Source: Burkholderia humptydooensis
Lineage (GTDB): Bacteria > Pseudomonadota > Gammaproteobacteria > Burkholderiales > Burkholderiaceae
DNA length: 64,000 nucleotides
NCBI RefSeq assembly: GCF_001513745.1
Contig: NZ_CP013382.1
Location: 2,728,001 to 2,792,000, forward strand
Direction: 5' to 3'
In this document: positions 45,597-54,435 of the stretch, piece by piece
How the letters are laid out: every line of letters starts with the position of its first letter
How positions within the stretch are numbered: position 1 is the first letter of the stretch
Notes under the pieces: generated by a model
What the model saw: only the letters and a program-made list of their open reading frames with translations
Database searches by the model: none
Told to the model about the DNA's origin: nothing
Made by a program: the position numbers and the translations under genes

Positions 45597-46355
45597 ATGA
45601 AACCGATTCGAACCGTTGCGGCGCTGATCTCGGCCGTCGCGCTCGTCGCCGCGTGCGGCGGCGACGATACGGGCACCGAGCTCGGCATCTCGAATCCGCA
45701 GGCGCGCTTCATCAACGCCGTTCCCGCCGGCCCCAACCTCGACTATTTCCTGAATGCGCAGGCCAATGCGACCAACATCGCGTACAAGGGCGTCACGCGC
45801 TACCGCTCGGTCGGCAGCGGATCGCAGACCGCAAGCTACAACGTGACCGGCACGAGCGTAACGATCGCGTCGCATACGTTCAATGCGGCGAACGGCCACC
45901 ATTACACGACGATCGCGATTCCGAGCACGTCCACGCCGATCTCGGTGATCGACGATCCGTTCGCGAAGGGCCTGCTGTCCGATCAGGCGCGCGTGCGCAG
46001 CTTCAATGCATCGCCGAATGCGCCGAACGTCGACATCTACGTCGTGCCGCCGGGCACGAACATCGCCGCGCAAAGCCCGACGCTCGCGGGCGCCGCGTAT
46101 CAGAACGCCGTGCCGGCGTCGGGGCAGGACTCGATCTATCTGTCGGGCGGCACGTACCAGGTGATCGTCACGCTGCCGGGCACGAAGACGCCGATCCTCA
46201 CGACGCTGCCCGTCAGCATCGCGAACAACGCGGACTGGCTGCTGCTGACGATCCCGGCGGGCGGCGTCGCGGACGTCACGCCGAACGACATCCACGTGCT
46301 CGTCGCGCAGGGCAACGACGCGGATACGGCGGCGCAGGAGCTGGGTCCGCAATAG
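45597..46355 (+). CDS. DUF4397-domain lipoprotein
   Basis: 252 residues with a GGGAG ribosome site, signal peptide and lipobox VAAC (Cys at about 19, followed by GGDD). The mature part contains the DUF4397 repeat pattern (ARFINAVPAGPNLDYFLN, YKGVTRYRSVGSG and later RVRSFNASPNAPNVDIYVVPPG), i.e. two related beta-rich halves. These proteins are surface- or periplasm-located and of unknown function. It stands alone between rpoN and a convergent small gene. Confidence 0.88.
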   Translation: MKPIRTVAALISAVALVAACGGDDTGTELGISNPQARFINAVPAGPNLDYFLNAQANATNIAYKGVTRYRSVGSGSQTASYNVTGTSVTIASHTFNAANGHHYTTIAIPSTSTPISVIDDPFAKGLLSDQARVRSFNASPNAPNVDIYVVPPGTNIAAQSPTLAGAAYQNAVPASGQDSIYLSGGTYQVIVTLPGTKTPILTTLPVSIANNADWLLLTIPAGGVADVTPNDIHVLVAQGNDADTAAQELGPQ

Positions 46356-46400
46356 TAGAGCGGTAGAGCGCCGCGCGATGCCGCCGTGACGCCGTGACGC

Positions 46401-46958
46401 TCAGGTCGAACGCTCGAAGCTGAACTTGTGCTCGGTGCGCGCGCCCAGCGTGTGCTCGACGTCGACGGTGCCTCGATAGACGACACGCCAGCCTTCGCGC
46501 GGCTTAACCTCCGGCTGGCAACCGTGCGGGCGGCTCTCGATGCCGGCGAGCCCGTCGTCGGGCGTATCGACGGCCTCGTCGAGCGACGCGTTCGAGTAGA
46601 TCACGTTGTCGTGCCACTCGGACGCCCCCGTGCGCGCCTCGGGGCCCTTGCCGTCGACGTCGACGGTGTTGTCGGTCGCGGCCATGTTCGCGTTGTCGAG
46701 CGTGACGATGCGGCTCGCCGCGCGCCGGACCGGATCGCCATCGCCGCTCGTGTACTTGTCGATGTCGATCGCGGGCAGGCCGGTCGGCATCTTGCCCGCG
46801 ATCGCCTCGGCGGTCAGCTTGCGCTCGTTCGTGCGGGGCTCCTTCTCCTGCGTCGCCGCGTCGGGCATGTCGCGACCGGCGGCCGGCGTCTTCACGGAGC
46901 GCTTCGCCGCGATTTCGCGCTGTTTCCGCAGGGTGGGATTCGATTCCGTGTGCTGCAT
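46401..46958 (-). CDS. Hydrophilic hypothetical protein (DUF3005-like)
   Basis: 185 residues with a near-perfect AAGGAGGTGCGC ribosome site before the ATG at 46958. The N-terminal half is charged (LRKQREIAAKRSVKTPAAGRD). The rest has ASRIVTLDNANMAATDNTVDVDGKGPEARTG and CQPEVKPREGWRVVYRGTVDVEHTLG. I associate this with the Burkholderia family DUF3005, tentatively. No membrane segment or catalytic motif is seen. Its very strong ribosome site is shared by the small stress-type genes downstream. Confidence 0.7.
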   Translation of the reverse strand: MQHTESNPTLRKQREIAAKRSVKTPAAGRDMPDAATQEKEPRTNERKLTAEAIAGKMPTGLPAIDIDKYTSGDGDPVRRAASRIVTLDNANMAATDNTVDVDGKGPEARTGASEWHDNVIYSNASLDEAVDTPDDGLAGIESRPHGCQPEVKPREGWRVVYRGTVDVEHTLGARTEHKFSFERST

Positions 46959-47172
46959 GCGCACCTCCTTGCGAACGAAAATGCGAACGCCGCGCGCGAC
47001 GGCGCGGCCGGATTCGTTCGGCACGCAAGAAAGGCTCCCGCTGCCGATCGGCCGCGATCGGCGACGATCGGCGGGCCGGAACGCCGCGAGATTCGAGCCC
47101 CGGCTCCGGACTTGAAGCTTCAAGCTTCACGGCCCAGGCTCGACGCGTCGAACCCCAAGCGCGCCCCCGCCG

Positions 47173-48072
47173 CTAGAACTGGTAATTGATCGACACGTCG
47201 ACGACCGCGTTCGTCGAACGCTGCGTGAGCGGGCTGCGCGCGGCGCTGCCGACGAGTTGCTCGAGCGCGCCGTCGGCCGTCACGAACCAGTGCTTCGTGA
47301 CGAACCACACGAGCGTCACGCCGCCGCCGAACGACTTCACGCCCGCGCTCGGCTCGTAGCGAGGATGCCCGGAACGCGCGGCCTGCGCATCGTTCACGCC
47401 GAACCAGCTATTCATGTAGCGCGAATCGGCGAACGTGACGGTCGGCCCCGCGAACCAGTAGAACGTTTCCGAGCTGCCGGGCAGCGGCATGTACGCGGCG
47501 AGATCGGCCACCCAGCCGTTCGCGCCGCCGACGCTGCGCCGCACGTCCGCGCGCAGCACGAGCGGGAACGCGCGCGAGATCACGTAATCGGCCGACAGCT
47601 TGATCACCGCCGCAGGATTGATGTTGCCGATGCCCGTCAGATGGCCGCGGTCGTCGGCCTCGCGGCGGCCGAGGTCGTAGCCCGCCGAGAGCGTCGCGCG
47701 CCAGTTCGGCCCGCGCAGCACGTTGATGCCGATTCCCTCGCCCGTCGACACGAACCACAGGTCGCGATAGCGGACGTCGAACGTCGGCCCGGCCATCGGC
47801 CGGTACTGGTTCGAGCCGTCGTAGCGCGGCTGCAGCGTCGCGGCCGCGCCGACCGCGATCTGCCATGTCTGCGGGTTCGGATTGAAGAGCTTGTCGAGCG
47901 GCACGCCGGCCGAATACTGCCACTCGGCGAGCGGCGACGGCGTCTGCGCGTGCACGGCAACGGCCGCCGCCGCGCACGCCGCGCAGACGATGCCGCGCGC
48001 GGCGCGCCGGCGCGCCGCCACGCCGCTCGGAGTGGCGGCTCCCCGGATCGAAACGGCTCGTGCGTCGCTCAT
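47173..48072 (-). CDS. MipA/OmpV-like outer-membrane protein
   Basis: 299 residues from the ATG at 48072 with GAGGACAGC upstream. A long Arg/Ala-rich signal region ends in AVAVHAQT. The mature part has a beta-barrel pattern of alternating hydrophobics (YSAGVPLDKLFNP, QIAVGAAATLQPRYDGSNQYR, RATLSAGYDLGRR, GINVLRG) and ends with NAVVDVSINYQF, whose terminal Phe is the outer-membrane sorting signature. MipA-like proteins interact with murein enzymes or act in stress adaptation. It is 300 bp from the next gene on the same strand. Confidence 0.85.
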   Translation of the reverse strand: MSDARAVSIRGAATPSGVAARRRAARGIVCAACAAAAVAVHAQTPSPLAEWQYSAGVPLDKLFNPNPQTWQIAVGAAATLQPRYDGSNQYRPMAGPTFDVRYRDLWFVSTGEGIGINVLRGPNWRATLSAGYDLGRREADDRGHLTGIGNINPAAVIKLSADYVISRAFPLVLRADVRRSVGGANGWVADLAAYMPLPGSSETFYWFAGPTVTFADSRYMNSWFGVNDAQAARSGHPRYEPSAGVKSFGGGVTLVWFVTKHWFVTADGALEQLVGSAARSPLTQRSTNAVVDVSINYQF

Positions 48073-48372
48073 GTGCTGTCCTCTTTGTTCGCGTTGTAGT
48101 CGGTACCGCGCGCTTTCGCACGAAAGCCGCGCGTGGCAGGCGTGGCGAATGGCGAGCGGCGTCGCCGGACGGGCGGACTGCGGCGAACCGCGCCGAGAAT
48201 CCGCGCCCGCCCCGCTCGGCCGGCGGCACGGCGCGCCATCGATGCGCGGCACGCCCGCGTCGCCGGCGCTCGGCGACGCGATGTCACCGTCCCGGTCCGC
48301 CGCCGCGCCATCCAGTGTGCGCGCATGCGGCCCGCCGCGCGAGCCCCTGCGCGCCGTGCACGGCGGGCGGCA
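48073..48372. other. 300-bp gap between the small lipoprotein and the MipA-like gene
   Basis: Strongly GC-rich with no supported gene. It should contain the promoter of the MipA-like gene on the minus strand, but no -35/-10 or -24/-12 pattern stands out. Confidence 0.5.
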
Positions 48373-48639
48373 TCAATAATTGCTGCCCGGCGCGGGCGTC
48401 GCGCTGCTGCCGCCGCCCGGGGCCATCGGCGGCGCGCCGCTGGAGCCGGGGTTGCCGTAGCGTGCGCCGTCGGTCGGCGTGACGGCGGTCGGCGGCTGAT
48501 TGACGCCGTCCATGATCGTGCCGCCGGCGTTGCCGGCGCGCGGCGATCCGCCGCCGTTCGGGCCGTTCTGCGAGCACGCCGCCACGAGCGCCACTGCGGC
48601 GGCACTCGCCAGTTTCGTCGAAATCTTGCGGATCGTCAT
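48373..48639 (-). CDS. Small lipoprotein, Gly/Pro-rich
   Basis: 88 residues from the ATG at 48639 with an AGGAGTTTCC site. MTIRKISTKLASAAAVALVAAC gives a lipobox (VAAC, Cys22), followed by a low-complexity Gly/Asn/Pro/Ser mature part (SQNGPNGGGSPRAGNAGG, PPTAVTPTDGARYGNPG). No fold is expected. It is probably an abundant envelope or surface lipoprotein of unknown role. Confidence 0.75.
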   Translation of the reverse strand: MTIRKISTKLASAAAVALVAACSQNGPNGGGSPRAGNAGGTIMDGVNQPPTAVTPTDGARYGNPGSSGAPPMAPGGGSSATPAPGSNY

Positions 48640-48694
48640 GGAAACTCCTTCGAGCAAACGGCGCGGGCCGTCGTGCGCGACGCACGCCCGCCGC

Positions 48695-49006
48695 TCAGAA
48701 TCGGTTGATGTGGAAATCGCCCGCATAGGCGGTCGGACTGCGCCGCGCCATCATCTCGGCGAACTCGTCGGCGAGCCGCCGCAGCGCGAGGCGTTTCTGC
48801 CCGATATCCCACTGCCCGAACGCGGCGAACGCGTCTTCGTCGAACGTCACCGTCACGGCGGCCGGATGGCCGTCCGCCTGAAAGCCGATGTGCAGCACGT
48901 CAGCCGGGTGTTCTTCAATGTGAAAAGGCATCGAGCGGGTTTCGAAATAGCGGCCCAGCGTCTCGGCGATTTCCCGCTTGTCGCCGGGCTCGACTCGGAT
49001 CGTCAT
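48695..49006 (-). CDS. Hypothetical small protein, DUF-type alpha/beta
   Basis: 103 residues from the ATG at 49006 with GGAGGAAACG upstream. MTIRVEPGDKREIAETLGRYFETRSMPFHIEEHPADVLHIGFQADG and VTVTFDEDAFAAFGQWDIGQKRLALRRLADEFAEMM suggest a compact alpha/beta domain. No family is recognised. The beginning shares MTIR with the neighbour but nothing more. Confidence 0.7.
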   Translation of the reverse strand: MTIRVEPGDKREIAETLGRYFETRSMPFHIEEHPADVLHIGFQADGHPAAVTVTFDEDAFAAFGQWDIGQKRLALRRLADEFAEMMARRSPTAYAGDFHINRF

Positions 49007-49073
49007 CGTTTCCTCCAGGTGGGCGGCCAGCCGCCGCGAACGCCGTCGTCATGCCCGCCGTTGCTGTGAGAAG

Positions 49074-49136
49074 GGCCGTCGCGAAGCAGCCGTCATGGAG
49101 CGGGCATCTCGGAGCGGCCCTCGCGAAGCAGCCGTC
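49074..49136. repeat. 21-bp direct repeat, two copies one mismatch apart
   Basis: GGCCGTCGCGAAGCAGCCGTC at 49074-49094 recurs at 49116-49136 with one change (GGCCCTCGCG...). They are 42 bp apart and followed by several TCGATCGC/GAATCGCCAC-like near-repeats to about 49205. The stretch has no gene. Confidence 0.7.
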
Positions 49137-49264
49137 GCCGAACATTCGCCGTGGACTCGATCGCTATTCGATCGCCACCGAATCGCCACTCGATCGCCAT
49201 GAAAGCGGCCGTCGCCAAGACGGCTCGCGCCCATCCGGCGACAGACGAACACGGCTGCGGCGAC

Positions 49265-49456
49265 TCAGCGGCCACGGCGACCGCGCGACGCAAACCATGC
49301 GTGAACCGGGGGATCGGGCGGCGGATCGCCCTCCGGGTGACGGTATGGCTCAGGCGGCTCGACTGGATTGTCGCCATCTTCGCCGGGATCGGGCGGCACG
49401 TATTCCGGATCGGGAATCGGCGGATACGGCCGATGAAACAGCACGTCTGGTTGCAT
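49265..49456 (-). CDS. Small Pro/Asp-rich hypothetical protein
   Basis: 63 residues. MQPDVLFHRPYPPIPDPEYVPPDPGEDGDNP and EPYRHPEGDPPPDPPVHAWF are markedly acidic and proline-rich, unlike the Arg/Ala-rich translations of noncoding frames here, which argues for a real gene. The ribosome site is weak. No function is known. Confidence 0.45.
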   Translation of the reverse strand: MQPDVLFHRPYPPIPDPEYVPPDPGEDGDNPVEPPEPYRHPEGDPPPDPPVHAWFASRGRRGR

Positions 49457-49682
49457 AACGGATCATCGAATGGTTGCATCAGGGAATCGGTGCGGCGACG
49501 ACGCCGGTTTCGATTCCCGCAAGCGTCGTGCCCGTCACGCCCACCGCGCCCGTCGGCGCGCTTGCGCGTGGCGCATGCCGCATGTCATACGTTCATACGC
49601 ATGCGCGGCGCGCCGCCGACCGGCCGGTATCGGTTACACCGGCCGCTTGTAAATCCTGCAAGCCGCCGCGCGCCTGCCGCGC

Positions 49683-49982
49683 TCACGCCTCGAACGCGGC
49701 CATCACGAGCCACATCCGACGATCGTCGTCGCGAATCGGCGCGGCGAGCGCGAAGCGGTCGCGCGGCGCGCACGAGCGGATCAGCGCGCGGCGCGCCTGG
49801 TCCGGGCTGTCGAACTCCTCGTCGCCCAGGCGGCGCACGCTGTCCTTGCCCTCGAACATGCGGCGCTCGGGCCGATAGACGAGCGGCTCGCGCTTCCAAT
49901 CTCCAAAGCGGTTCAAGACCGATTCGAAACTGCCGCCGCATACGCTGGATTCGTAATGGACCGTCGACTTCAGCATTTTCAT
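49683..49982 (-). CDS. Hypothetical small protein
   Basis: 99 residues from the ATG at 49982 with GGGAGGTGACCAG upstream. MKMLKSTVHYESSVCGGSFESVLNRFGDWKREPLVYRPERRMFEG and ALAAPIRDDDRRMWLVMAAFEA look like a folded alpha/beta protein. No family is recognised. It belongs to the run of short genes with near-consensus ribosome sites. Confidence 0.7.
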   Translation of the reverse strand: MKMLKSTVHYESSVCGGSFESVLNRFGDWKREPLVYRPERRMFEGKDSVRRLGDEEFDSPDQARRALIRSCAPRDRFALAAPIRDDDRRMWLVMAAFEA

Positions 49983-50267
49983 CTGGTCACCTCCCGGTCG
50001 CCCGGGCGCCGCGCATCGAGACGCGTCGTCGGCGACGCGCCGCGTCCGGAACGGGTTCGATTACGCGCATCGCGCCGGCCGCGCGGCCTGCGCGACGGCC
50101 GACGGCCGGCCGGGCCGGCATCGATGCCGCCGCGCATGGGCACGAGCGTCGGCGAACGGCGCTGCCGCGACGTGCGGCGCTGTGCGCGACGCGGCAACTC
50201 GCGTGCCCGCGCGCGACTGCCGGGAACGGTCCTTGCTGATAGGGACAGACCTTGCCGGAGAACCGAG

Positions 50268-50516
50268 ATGACCCAGCACAGCCAGCGGCAACACGCGCGG
50301 CACGCGCCGAATTCGCCGCCGATGAAGGACAAGGACGAGATCCGCACGCACCGGTCAGAGGACCTGATCGACAAGGCGCTCGAAGACACCTTCCCGGCGA
50401 GCGACCCGCCCGCGACGGACGGCGTCACGCGCGTCGATTCCTCGAAGCCCGCGCGCGGCGGCAAGCCGCATCGGCCGGCGCGCGACGCGCACCGGCGCGG
50501 CGGCGCGAAGCATTGA
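50268..50516 (+). CDS. Small hydrophilic protein, stress-type
   Basis: 82 residues from the ATG at 50268 with a GGAG site 8 nt upstream. The core LIDKALEDTFPASDPPATDGVTR is found in short conserved proteobacterial proteins of unknown function, and the flanks are His/Arg-rich and disordered. No membrane part. Transcribed away from the 99-residue gene. Confidence 0.65.
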   Translation: MTQHSQRQHARHAPNSPPMKDKDEIRTHRSEDLIDKALEDTFPASDPPATDGVTRVDSSKPARGGKPHRPARDAHRRGGAKH

Positions 50517-50712
50517 CGCATGCGGGCGGCTGCCGTCAGCGCGGCTGCCCGTGCAGGTTTTACAACGGCCCGCGGCCACGATGCGCGGTTGGGCAGGATA
50601 CGCGCACGCGTGCCTACGCGTGTCCGGTGTCTGTCGTTTCGCAGCGATTTTCAATGGAGGAACGTCGGGCGGCGGACGCACCGCCGCCGGATCGTCAATC
50701 AAGGAGCATCAA

Positions 50713-50841
50713 ATGAGCAGGGCCAGGCGCATGTGGAGGGAAGTCGAAGGCGCGGTCGAAGTCACCGCACTGGCGGCGATCGAATGCGCGCTGCTGATCG
50801 CCATTCTGGTCGCACTGGGGTTTCCGCACTCGGCCATCTAG
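50713..50841 (+). CDS. Very small single-helix membrane protein
   Basis: 42 residues with an AAGGAGC site 5-11 nt upstream of the ATG. After MSRARRMWREVEG comes one membrane helix (VTALAAIECALLIAILVALGF) and a short HSAI tail. Its strong ribosome site and natural helix support reality. It ends 3 bp from the stop of the alternative frame on the other strand. Confidence 0.6.
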   Translation: MSRARRMWREVEGAVEVTALAAIECALLIAILVALGFPHSAI

Positions 50842-50965
50842 CCGACCTCCGGCGGCCGTTTCCACCCATTTCCGCCCGGATCGCGTTCGGTGCCGCGCCG
50901 GTCGGCGAGCGCCGGATGGTCCCGCAGCTCGGCGGGCACCGTGTACTCGTGTCGTCCCATCCCCA

Positions 50966-51454
50966 TCAGTACGTCCCGCGCGAGCCCGTGAACGGCACGC
51001 CGACCATGCTCGCGACCATCGCGTCGTGGCGCATCGTGAAATCGATGACCTCGGTTCGCGCGCGCCCGTCGGCGTCGGTGTGACGCGCCTCGATCCAGCA
51101 GTGATAGCGCGCGAGCTGCGACAGATGCTTGGCGGCGCGGCGCCGTTCGCGCGTCGAGCCCAGCACGAACAGCTTGCCGTCGCCGAAATCCAGCACTTCG
51201 CCGCCCGCGACGGGCCGGTATCGCCTGCCGGTCGGCATGCTCAGCACGCGCGCGCCGACGATCGCGTAATCGGCGCAGCGCATGTAGCCGTTCTTCGTCG
51301 TCGCCTCGGACACGCTTCGATGCACGACTGCGTCGATGACGGAATGCAGCGCCGCGTGGATCGGCGCGGCGAGGATCGGAGGGCTCGTTTCGGATTCGTG
51401 TTGCATCGAGGCTGGGCGCATTCGCGCCGGCGGCACGCCCCTTGCTGCATTCAT
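50966..51454 (-). CDS. Hypothetical protein (DUF2026-like, tentative), possibly frameshifted at the 3' end
   Basis: 162 residues from the ATG at 51454; an ATG at 51416 is an alternative. LHSVIDAVVHRSVSEATTKNGYMRCADYAIVGARVLS and YHCWIEARHTDADGRARTEVIDFTMRHD resemble a papain-like or DUF2026 fold with conserved Cys, Trp and His. The frame stops after FTGSRGTY. A different frame then reads VLMGMGRHEYTVPAELRDHPALADRRG to 50838, with natural composition, so a single-base indel near 50965-50990 may have split off about 45 residues. Confidence 0.6.
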   Translation of the reverse strand: MNAARGVPPARMRPASMQHESETSPPILAAPIHAALHSVIDAVVHRSVSEATTKNGYMRCADYAIVGARVLSMPTGRRYRPVAGGEVLDFGDGKLFVLGSTRERRRAAKHLSQLARYHCWIEARHTDADGRARTEVIDFTMRHDAMVASMVGVPFTGSRGTY

Positions 51455-51481
51455 CGCGCATCTCACGACAAAGGAGGTCCC

Positions 51482-51913
51482 ATGCATCGCATCAACGAAA
51501 TCATGTCGCGCGACGTCGTCCAGGTCGCCCCGTCCGATTCGATCCGGCACGCGGCGGAGCTGATGGCGCGTTTCGACATCGGTGCGCTGCCCGTCTGTCA
51601 GAACAGCCGGCTCATCGGCATGATCACCGATCGCGATCTCGCCGTGCGCGCGGTCCCGGCCGGCAAGGCGCCCGACACGAAAGTGCACGAGATCGCGTCC
51701 GGGCCGATCGAATGGTGCTTCGACGACGATCAGGTCGACGACGTCCAGAAATACATGGCGGACGCGCAGGTGCGGCGGATGCCGGTCGTCGATCACGACA
51801 AGCGCCTCGTCGGCATGCTGTCGATCGGCGACATCGCGACGCGCACCGACGGCGCATCGCGCGACAAAGTCGCGAACACGCTCGAACGCGTGTCGCAGCC
51901 GCGCCGCTCCTGA
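51482..51913 (+). CDS. CBS-domain-pair protein
   Basis: 143 residues with an AAGGAGG site. Two CBS domains (about 8-60 and 75-130) show the motifs IMSRDVVQVAPSDSIRHAAELM, IGALPVCQNSRLIGMITDRDLAVR and QVRRMPVVDHDKRLVGMLSIGDIA. Stand-alone CBS pairs bind adenosine nucleotides and regulate unknown partners. It lies in the stress-type cluster. Confidence 0.92.
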   Translation: MHRINEIMSRDVVQVAPSDSIRHAAELMARFDIGALPVCQNSRLIGMITDRDLAVRAVPAGKAPDTKVHEIASGPIEWCFDDDQVDDVQKYMADAQVRRMPVVDHDKRLVGMLSIGDIATRTDGASRDKVANTLERVSQPRRS

Positions 51914-52062
51914 ACGGAATGCGGCGCGGCCAGCGCGCACGGCCGCGGCGGCGGGCCGCACGCCCGCGGCGCGACCGTATCCGGACCGGCACGGCGGCAT
52001 CGGCCGGTCGCGCGGCGCTGCCGGGCAACGCCCGGCCGCCGCTCAATCGAAGGAGGTCGACG

Positions 52063-52560
52063 ATGAACACCCCTCAGCAACGCACCACGCGAAGCATCGG
52101 CAAGGGCCGCGACACCGCAGCGGGCCCGGGCCCCGACGTGATGGCGACGAGCACGCTCGACGGCGACAAGGTCTACACGACGGACGGCGACGACGTCGGC
52201 AAGATCAAGGAGATCATGCTCGACGTGCGCACCGGCCGGGTCGCCTATGCGGTGTTGTCGAGCGGCGGCCTGCTCGGCATCGGCGACAAGCTGCTCGCGA
52301 TTCCGTGGAGCGCGCTCACGCTCGACACCGACCGCAAATGTTTCCACGTGGCGGTGTCGTCCGAGCGCGTCAGGAACGCGCCCGGATTCGACAAGAGCCA
52401 TTGGCCGGCGATGGCCGATCCGAACTGGGCCGCGTCGCTGCATCAGTACTACGGCAGCGCGCCGTACTGGAGCGACGCCGACGAGGACGCGCTCGGCATC
52501 GACGCGCCGCCCCCCGAGGCGTCGCCCGACCGGCCCGAGCGCGGCGACGGCCGGCACTAG
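52063..52560 (+). CDS. PRC-barrel-domain protein
   Basis: 165 residues with an AAGGAGG site before the ATG at 52063. The PRC barrel is at about 28-105 (DKVYTTDGDDVGKIKEIMLDVRTGRVAYAVLSSGG, GDKLLAIPWSAL). The C-terminal tail contains HWPAMADPNWAASLHQYYG, seen in bacterial PRC-barrel stress proteins, and ends Pro/Glu-rich. It follows the CBS gene by 149 bp, is on the same strand, and is followed by a terminator at 52655. Confidence 0.92.
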   Translation: MNTPQQRTTRSIGKGRDTAAGPGPDVMATSTLDGDKVYTTDGDDVGKIKEIMLDVRTGRVAYAVLSSGGLLGIGDKLLAIPWSALTLDTDRKCFHVAVSSERVRNAPGFDKSHWPAMADPNWAASLHQYYGSAPYWSDADEDALGIDAPPPEASPDRPERGDGRH

Positions 52561-52654
52561 GCACCAGGCCGGCGCGCGCTCCGGCCCGCACGCGCGCCAC
52601 GCTGCTCTGTGAACACGTCCGGGAACCTGGGGTTCGACCGCAGAGCAGTCCTTC

Positions 52655-52678
52655 GAGCGCCTCGCGGCGCTCTTTTTT
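52655..52678 (+). terminator. Intrinsic terminator
   Basis: GAGCGCC-TCGC-GGCGCTC forms a perfect 7-bp stem with a 4-nt loop, followed at once by six T (52673-52678). It is placed 95 bp after the PRC-barrel gene and would end that transcript. Confidence 0.85.
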
Positions 52679-52755
52679 GCGTTTGCGCGACGCCCGCGCG
52701 CGCCGCGCTTTTTTACAAAACGCGCTGTAACGAAAGCGTCAGCCGGCCTGCCCGC

Positions 52756-53205
52756 TCAACCGTCGCGCGCGCCGGCGCTCGCCGCTTCGAGAAAACGCAG
52801 CAGGCGGTGCGGCGTCAACGGCTTCGCGCAGAACGCGTCGAATCCCGCGTCGCGTGCGCGCGCGAGGTCGTGCCGCGCCGAGTACGCGCTGCACGCGACG
52901 AGCAGCATGTGCGCGGTCGTGCGCTCGCGCCGCAGCCGCCGCGCGATCTCGAGCCCGTCGAGGCCCGGCATCGCGATGTCCAGCACGATCGCGAACGGCT
53001 GCCAGTCGCGCGCCGTGCCGCAGACTTCGAACGGATCGTCGACGACGCGGCACTCGAAGCCGCGCGCATCGAGCAGCAGCCGCAGCGCCTGCGCCGCGTC
53101 GCGGTAATCGTCGACCACGAGCACGCGCCGGTGGCCGGCCAGCGCGCCGTCGAGCGGACGCCACAGCACGACGTCTTCGCCCGGCTCCATGCGTTCGTTC
53201 GTCAT
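52756..53205 (-). CDS. Stand-alone response-regulator receiver protein
   Basis: 149 residues from the ATG at 53205 with a GGAGGTTTCG site. A CheY-like domain follows a 25-residue N-terminal stretch: RVLVVDDYRDAA, phosphoacceptor Asp76 in VLDIAMPG, and Lys128 in CAKPLTP. No output domain. Partner kinases could include the hybrid kinase at 58144; there is no genetic linkage to prove this. Confidence 0.9.
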   Translation of the reverse strand: MTNERMEPGEDVVLWRPLDGALAGHRRVLVVDDYRDAAQALRLLLDARGFECRVVDDPFEVCGTARDWQPFAIVLDIAMPGLDGLEIARRLRRERTTAHMLLVACSAYSARHDLARARDAGFDAFCAKPLTPHRLLRFLEAASAGARDG

Positions 53206-53313
53206 CGAAACCTCCTTCGTCCGGATATCGTCATCCCGCGCGGCAGCAACGGACGGACCCGATGCGGGCACGGCGCTTGCGGCGTCAGTCCATCGCTTTC
53301 GCGGAGACGGTTC

Positions 53314-53679
53314 ATGGCCCTCAAAACGTGCGCGAGCGTGGCGTGCGTGCTCGCGCTGCTGCTGCCGGCGCTTGCCGACGCGCGCGCGGACGCCGACGCA
53401 GACGCGGGCGACGCGGCCCGCGCGATCGCGGCGCTCGTCAGCGGGGCCGCGCCGGCGCAGCGCGCGGACTTCGACGACGATGCGCTGACGGGGCTCGGCG
53501 TCGCGAGCCTGCGCGTGCTCGCCTATACCGCCGAGGACGAAGTACGGCGCACGTTCGGCGTCGATCTCGCGCAATGGCTCGACACCGCATGGGCGACGCT
53601 GCTCGGCTATGCGGGCGACGACGTCCGCGCGCGCGACGAGCATGCGCGCGTGGCCCGGCGCCGCCGGGCGCCGGCGTAA
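53314..53679 (+). CDS. Secreted small hypothetical protein
   Basis: 121 residues with a predicted signal peptide (SVACVLALLLPALADARADA). The mature part has a DADADAGDAARAI stretch and VRRTFGVDLAQWLDTAWATLLGYAGDD. No family recognised. It has a weak GGAGACGG ribosome site. The divergent receiver gene lies 108 bp upstream. Confidence 0.55.
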   Translation: MALKTCASVACVLALLLPALADARADADADAGDAARAIAALVSGAAPAQRADFDDDALTGLGVASLRVLAYTAEDEVRRTFGVDLAQWLDTAWATLLGYAGDDVRARDEHARVARRRRAPA

Positions 53680-53784
53680 GCGGAGCGCGGCGCGTGCTCG
53701 AGAGAGCCGCGCTGCGGGAAATCGACGCGCACCGGTACTGGCTCGGGCGCGAGCTCGACGCGTTCGGGCGACGCACGGGCTGCG

Positions 53785-54336
53785 CTATCGCGGCGGCACG
53801 TCGAGCCGCGCCGGATCGAAGTCGGCCCATTCGCCGTCGCGCCAATCGCCGTCGACGCGCTCGACGTTCGCCGCGCCGCTCGCGCGCAGCACCGCCTCGA
53901 CCGCGCCCGCCGTCTCGCCCGTCACGTGCGCGGCGAGCATCACGCCGGTATCGCTTTGCCTGAGCGTGCCGAGCCCCTCGATCTGGCGGCCCTGCATCCG
54001 GCGCAGCGCGCCGCCGAGCGCGCCGATGTAGCAGCCGACGAGCGCGGAGGCCAGCCATACGACCCAGTAGCGCCAGCCGAGCCCGTGGACGACGAAGCCC
54101 ACGACGAGCCCGACGATCGCGCCGAGTGCCGCGCCATAGGCGGCGCCCGGGCCGCCCGGCCGCGCAGCGGAATCCGCGTAGACGTCGCCGCCGATCGGAA
54201 ACTTCGCGTGCTGCCCGCTCGGATTCAGAAAGAACATCGATACGTCGTCCGGCCCGAAGTCGCGCGCATACAGATGCCGCGCGCCCGCCTCCGCCTGCTC
54301 GAACGTCGTGAACCGGCCCGCCACGATCATCGCCAT
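53785..54336 (-). CDS. Glycine-zipper membrane protein of the general-stress type
   Basis: 183 residues chosen from the ATG at 54336 (MAMIVAGRFTTFEQAEAGARHL). The first about 60 residues look like a general-stress-protein-type or ferredoxin-like fold. Then GGPGAAYGAALGAIVGLVVGFVVHGLG and VVWLASALVGCYIGALGGALRRM form a Gly-rich double helix (glycine zipper). The C-terminus AAHVTGETAGAVEAVLRASGAANVERV is a small second domain. Membrane-associated stress proteins of this type occur near PRC-barrel and BON genes. Function unknown. Confidence 0.75.
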   Translation of the reverse strand: MAMIVAGRFTTFEQAEAGARHLYARDFGPDDVSMFFLNPSGQHAKFPIGGDVYADSAARPGGPGAAYGAALGAIVGLVVGFVVHGLGWRYWVVWLASALVGCYIGALGGALRRMQGRQIEGLGTLRQSDTGVMLAAHVTGETAGAVEAVLRASGAANVERVDGDWRDGEWADFDPARLDVPPR

Positions 54337-54435
54337 ACGAGACCCATGCCGCCCGTCGCGCCGATGATCACGGCCGCCTGCTCGCCGATCGGCGCCAGCG
54401 TGCATTGCATGACTGCCCCCCTGCCAACGGGCCGG

